Shown: positions 59,636 to 64,000 of the stretch, piece after piece
Layout of the letters: the number at the start of each line of letters is the position of its first letter
Position numbering within the stretch: the stretch's first letter is position 1
Assembly (NCBI GenBank): GCA_022496805.1
Contig: CM040101.1
Span: 30,645,575-30,709,574, forward strand
DNA: 64,000 nucleotides
Direction: 5' to 3'
From: Pohlia nutans
Taxonomy: Eukaryota; Streptophyta; Bryopsida; Bryales; Mniaceae
Made by a program: the position numbers and the translations under genes
Notes under the pieces: generated by a model
Database searches by the model: none
What the model was told of the DNA's origin: nothing
Seen by the model: only the letters and a program-made list of their open reading frames with translations

Positions 59636-59797
59636 TCACTGCTTGGTAGCAGATGTAAGCGTCCCAATACATTTTGAGCTCAAGATGTTCACTGCTTGGT
59701 AGCAGATGTAAGCGTCCCAATACATTTTGAGCTCAAGATGTTCACTGCTTGGTAGCAGATGTAAGCGTCCCAGTACATTTTGAGCTCAAGATGTTCA
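59636..59797. repeat. 53-bp tandem triplication
   Basis: TTCACTGCTTGGTAGCAGAT...TTGAGCTCAAGATG occurs three times in tandem, almost identical (one A/G change), so the duplication is recent. Confidence 0.93.
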
Positions 59798-60719
59798 TTT
59801 CGGGTACATATTATGAATTTTGATTTAGTGACTGCTGGACCTCACATTTTCACTGCCCAAACATGCAAGAGATCAATTCGCAAATCGGTGGGTCTCAGTT
59901 TCCGTCACATTGCTCGGCGACGAGGAATCGCTTCCTGCACATAATTCAACGATCAATTCCATACATACATGCATATATTTTTTAGTATCGATTTATGTTT
60001 AACCACTGGTAGAATATGGTATTATCATTTCAGGGGTGAAATACGAAAAGGTCTCCATTAGTGGAGTGAATGTTGATCCGACATGACACAAGTGGATAAT
60101 GAACAGCAATCCTGGCATAGGACTACTCTTGCTGAAATACAGACATGACATTTCATGTACAAAAGCACAAGATAAACATAAGAAGAGAGACGCCGCATTA
60201 CAACAACGACAACATTACTGCATTGGAAGAGTTCCATACCAGTTTCGTCTGCAGAGAGCTCCACGTCGAATCTCAAGCTACCGCCGAAATCCTCGAACCC
60301 ATCCAAGTCTGGAATGTCGCCGGGAAGAGTCTGGAACGTCACCGGGAAAAGTCTGGAACGTCGCCGGGAATGAAGCACGCCTTAGGAATGCCCCATCCAC
60401 GTCTCACGAGAGCGGATCGATTAATCCAGCGTCCAAGCCATTGTCCGGCACTAAGAAGTGGTCGTCATCTTGCGCCGCATTCCCTTTGAAACACGACTCT
60501 CAACCGACAAATGGACCAACAATGATGTTACAGTATACTCAGATACAACATCGAAATACAGGCATGCATCATCCTGTGAATACGACTACATCACGAAACC
60601 CACGTCGCCACCGTGACCAAAGCAGAACCAACAAAGAAATCGCAGATTGAAACAGGAAACCGGAAATATCTAAAAATAGTTAACTATACCATATCAAATG
60701 TGAGTGAGTGAGTGGGTAC

Positions 60720-60873
60720 CAACGACTTCTTCCGGAGGCCCTTCATTGTAGCCACCGCGGCCTCCAAAGCCACCTCGACCTCCACCACTGCTTCCGCCCC
60801 GAAAGCCTCCACCTCCGCTTCCCCCACGGAAACCGCCACCCCCGCCATGACCTCCACGTAGAGGCGGCCTCGT
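60720..60873 (-). pseudogene. GAR1: captured exon 1 of GAR1 (H/ACA snoRNP subunit 1)
   Basis: GAR1 is the glycine/arginine-rich protein of H/ACA RNPs that guide rRNA pseudouridylation. The exon encodes a short RPP start and RGG/GGF repeats (GGGGFRGGSGGGGFRGGSSG), then GGYNEGPPEEVV before a donor (GTTG|GTACCC, phase 1). This matches the first exon of plant GAR1, which continues EVxTFLHACEG. That continuation is absent. Where the usual start codon should be, the sequence reads ACG AGG CCG CCT, i.e. ATG changed to ACG, plus one inserted codon (CTA). About 130 bp of leader-like sequence was captured with it (60,874-61,010). A transduplicated fragment, not a working gene. Confidence 0.7.
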
Positions 60874-61365
60874 AATGAGGGCTATAGCGGAGTAAGGAAG
60901 AGAGATGGACACGCAATCAGAAAGGAAAGCGGAAGGTTGCGCTGCGATGCAATGGGAAGAGGGCACAGAAATTCAGCAAGCTGCAGGGAGAGCAACAAGC
61001 AAGAGAATTAGGGTTTAGGGTTTCCAGGGTCTCGCCTATGGTGAAGGTCTGCTGTCGAGCTCCATCCGTTTATTTCATTGACGGAAGTCACGGCTGGAAA
61101 CTGAACGGATGTCACGGCTCGAAAATGCCACATCAGCAAATCCGTACTCACAAGTCCATGAATTTGTTGTAGAAAAAGTACAGTACCTAAATCAACACAA
61201 AAGAGGAGGGTGTTTTGCTTGAGGTCACAAAAAAAATTGAAATTTGTTGAAACGGTCATTGCAGTGCACGAATCAACAGAAATGAGTTGGTTTTTTGTTG
61301 ATTTGGACAGCATTTTCTAGTAGTGTTCCGGGAGTTGTTAGAGAAATCGGAGTTACATGTGACTT

Positions 61366-63007
61366 CACTACAAGGGCCTAGGTGTCCTAATTGACAGGAA
61401 CTTGACAGGACACTGTCAACTGCCCTCTCAATTATACGCCTTGATTCGGTCACTTATTTGACAGAGTGTTGTCATCTGTGTTGTCATCTTGGACAAGAAT
61501 ACACGTCGGATAGTTGAACGTCGAATGTCACTGCCATGCTGGATATACCATTGCCATGTCAGCATTTACCTACATCAATCAGTAGTTTTGAGCCTCAGTA
61601 AGTTGTTCGGTAAATTTCGACGAGACTTCGTGGAATGGATAACTCTGCAAATTCAGCGGAAGTAAATTTCGTAGAAGTTTCCTAGACTGGATAAAAGTTG
61701 AATTCACCCGTCAATATATGGCAGTTGTGTCACTCCGTGGTTTACGGTGGTTTACTTTTTTACTGTACATGATTTTTGTAGACTCTTTGTATGGATCTAG
61801 TCTTTTGATTACAACTGGCGAAATCACTATTCTCCATTTATTTATGGACCGAATGAGAGTATGCCACATTCCCCAGAAATCAACCGTCTTTGAAATTGCA
61901 TTGATCACTCAAAATGAACATCGGGACCGCATCCTCCTTAACTTGTAACCCTAACCCTGTAACAATCACCCTGTAACAATCCTCTAATGTTCAGTTGAAC
62001 TTGAGAAAAAGGAACTTCCTCCCACCAGACAATCTTGATTTGCAAACCTTCTGTCCTGTGCATCCCTACTCCCGTATTTTAAAAGCACTCTGTCATGAAA
62101 ACTTGGAACATCACGCAAACGAAACCCTACGGCAATGACCCTCCCGACCACGCATGCTCCAACACAAAGCAATCAAAACAGCATCCGCGCAAGGGCCCAA
62201 ATCAACTCTAGCAAAGACCATTGCAACAACCACTCCTCGACAATACAAACGCTTTTCGGCCCCAAACACCGCGACCACATGCGCAGGGCCACTCACCTCG
62301 CCCTCTCAGGGCTTCGGGATGCCCCAGTCACAGCCGCAGCACAAGATAGAAGGAATTGAACGAAAGACGAGCGGAGAGCGGGACCAAAACCCTAGGACCG
62401 AGATGGGTGAAAATAACATCAAATAGGCATGAGAGAGGGCGACAGAAAGAAGGGGAGGAGAGAGAAACCATGGCATGAATTGGAGGAACAACGATACCTG
62501 AGAGTGATGTGTACAGATTGAAGACGGTGGAGAAGGCAGAGAGCGAGATCGCGGCTATCGCAATGGTAGCCAAGAGGAAGAGCAACTCCCGCCGACAGAA
62601 GAACGTTCGCCTCAGGGTTCTTCAGTTTAGGGTTTACTGTCACTTTGTTCATCCATATTCATTGGCATTCATCCAATCTGTACATGACGTGGACCCCTGT
62701 AAAAATCTGCCTCTTTTGCGGCGCCTCTCAAAAAGGAGTGGTCTTGCAAGTAATTTTGGGGTCTGATAGTAACCATGCACAAAAGTAGTTCCACGTGGCA
62801 AAACAACCAAAGTAATAAAAAATTATCATTAGTTCCAACCCACTTTCCATGTCCACGCTGTAAAGCGAAGCAAGAGTTGACAACAAGTTGACAGAAAATA
62901 AAAAATTAATCGATATGACAGGCCTATACATGGAAATTGTTGCAATCGTCATCTTGGACATTTCTCTGTCAAAATCTTGTCATTTCGACACCCATTTCCT
63001 TGTAATG
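61366..63007. mobile_element. CACTA element 2 (1,642 bp, non-autonomous)
   Basis: Starts CACTACAAGG; ends CCTTGTAATG (one mismatch over 10 bp). The target duplication is CTT (61,363-61,365 and 63,008-63,010). Subterminal TTGACAGG/TGTCCT words recur at both ends. No transposase. On the minus strand at about 62,500-62,625 a hydrophobic coding-like stretch (RRELLFLLATIAIAAISLSA) ends in a plausible donor (CTCAG|GTATCG). It could be another captured exon, from an unidentified membrane protein. Confidence 0.88.
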
Positions 63008-63258
63008 CTTTCCTACCGGATGTAATTTTGTGTTGTGCGATTCTGTATAACATACTGCTGCGTCAGTCTCATGAGGAAGTCGAGGAATTTCTAGAAGTTC
63101 TTCGTATAGAAGGACTGGAGGGTGCGGTTGTAGATGAAGATGCACATGTACCGGACGCCCCATACGCAGTTGACGATGACATTGCATCGGCATTGGGTAG
63201 CAAAACAAGGACTCAACTTGGGGGGTACCTGACTATGCGACGGCGTCGGCACCTGTAG

Positions 63259-64000
63259 AGCATCATGTATATTTTCCACTCTCTCTTAATGTTTTTCCAC
63301 TCTCTTTTAATGTTTTTTTTCTTCATGTCATACATTGATTGCTTTGTTGTTTTTAAGCATTCGGTGTTCCAAATGTGTGTTAATTCAATGATGGCGCCCT
63401 AAATCCGCTTCCCAATGTGCTGTAGCGATGGTTCAGCAGGTTGGTGCAGTGGTCGCCATCTGCCTGCGCACATGATTCGGTTCAGTCATCCAAGTACAGT
63501 TACTCAACCTTCAAATCTATTTTCTTTCAATTATAACACGCAATTCGCTATTTATGCACTTGGCCATATAATCATGCACTTGGTCCCCGGAAACATTAAA
63601 AATATTGTCGTAAAAATTTCTCTAAAAAACAACCATTTTTGTCGTTCTACAATTACTTTCATTGTAAACAAACAATTATTTTATTTAATTTTTATTCTTA
63701 TCTTTATCTTTTATCTTTATCTTTTATTTTATTTTTTCTTTTATCTTTTCTTTATCTTGTTTCATTTATCTTATTTCTTTCTTGTCTTCAATTTATTTTC
63801 CTTCTTGTCTTCCTTCTTGTCTTCTTCTTTTTCTTCTATTTTTTTTCATTCCTCTTGTGGCAGTCGCAAATCCTTCGCCTGCACTAAGACAAAAAAAGAA
63901 AAAAAAAAAAAAGAAAAAAAAAAACCTTTTTTTTTTTTTTTTTTTTTTTGGAGTTCGTCCTTCTTTTTTGTTTGGGGCTCATGAAGCCCAGAAAATAGAA
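63259..64000. other. T-rich tail region, possible SINE head at 63.42 kb
   Basis: After the transposase stop, CCACTCTCTTTTAATGTTTTT is tandemly duplicated (63,277-63,320). At about 63,428-63,455 GGTTGGTGCAGTGGTCGCC resembles a pol III A box, but the B-box match after it (ATTCGGTTCAGTC) is poor. From 63,660 the DNA is TTTATCTT-type low complexity ending in A and T homopolymers (63,897-63,949). The 189-codon frame through it is an artefact of composition. Confidence 0.4.

Larger units (their letters stand above)
59157..61325. mobile_element. CACTA element 1 (2,169 bp, non-autonomous, with captured gene exon)
   Basis: Ends are perfect 14-bp inverted repeats CACTACTAGAAAAT. The target duplication is TTC (59,154-59,156 and 61,326-61,328). 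No transposase. The interior holds a 53-bp tandem triplication (59,636-59,797) and a captured GAR1 first exon at 60,720-60,873 on the minus strand. Confidence 0.93.
58149..63258 (+). pseudogene. PIF/Harbinger transposase, split by two CACTA insertions
   Basis: Coding parts are about 58,185 (ATG; frame open from 58,149) to 59,156, then 61,329-61,365, then 63,011-63,258 (TAG). Removing both insertions with one copy of each target duplication restores one open frame of about 418 residues from the ATG, normal for this family. DDE residues are seen in IVGAIDGTHIAIS, MPGSTNDSRVL and GPCVVENAF. The end is PDVILCCAILYNILL and LGGYLTMRRRRHL. An upstream HTH-like region (SEMFAIGRSTVSKVLREVVN) fits DNA binding. 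Apart from the insertions I see no stop or frameshift, so the insertions are the inactivating events and are young relative to decay. Confidence 0.9.

Noticed and set aside
60099..60650. 183-codon plus-strand frame inside CACTA 1
   Set aside because: Overlapping frames on both strands here share repeated GGAATGTCGCCGGGAA-like words. No recognised protein, and it seems to be element filler.
63415..63984. 189-codon plus-strand frame rich in Phe/Leu/Ser
   Set aside because: It is the translation of a TTTATCTT low-complexity tract.

Overview
The window is nuclear DNA from a land plant, most likely a non-seed plant. The evidence is intron-split genes with GT-AG junctions, degenerate TTTAGGG/CCCTAAA tracts, and plant-type transposons (CACTA, PIF/Harbinger, copia, SINEs). 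The species cannot be named from the sequence. Only one intact host gene is recognised: an eight-exon TATA-box binding protein (TBP) gene on the minus strand at 36,382-38,233. Nearly everything else is transposable elements, many nested in one another.

Left part (1-27.2 kb). A 1.5-kb element with inverted ends (1,173-2,706) precedes what looks like a decayed CACTA element (about 2,732-27,169) that keeps a DUF4216-type transposase tail. Inside it lies the most unusual object in the window: a putative 16,973-bp element at 9,321-26,293. It is bounded by 26-bp inverted ends (one mismatch) and a candidate 4-bp ATTT target duplication. It carries about 32 copies of a ~20-bp palindrome, consensus CATCGGGRGATCYCCCGATG, and I saw none elsewhere in the window. 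The copies sit in subterminal zones, 5' leaders, introns, intergenic gaps and even inside coding sequence. Five gene units are visible: A, a minus-strand DDE/RNase H-like protein of DUF7869 type (putative transposase); B, a large unknown protein with a ParB-like GGQHTV stretch; C, an acidic low-complexity protein; D and E, two FCP1/NIF-like HAD phosphatase homologues, E lacking the first catalytic Asp. A, B, C and D each carry one in-frame stop (B also a 1-nt frameshift), so this copy looks recently inactivated.

Middle (27.2-47.8 kb). This part is AT-rich repeat DNA with several piggyBac-type MITEs (TTAA target, ends like CCCYTAAACGTMCCA), a tRNA-derived SINE with a 13-bp target duplication, the TBP gene, a possible Helitron beside the TBP 5' end, a copia remnant split by a MITE, a LINE-like remnant and a second SINE.

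Right (47.8-64 kb). A near-complete piggyBac element (47,774-52,759) could relate to the MITEs. It is followed by a second copy of the 1.5-kb element (53,131-54,850) and a PIF/Harbinger transposase gene (58,149-63,258). That gene is cut by two CACTA insertions only 40 bp apart, with perfect TTC and CTT target duplications. The first insertion carries a captured first exon of a GAR1 gene whose start codon has become ACG.
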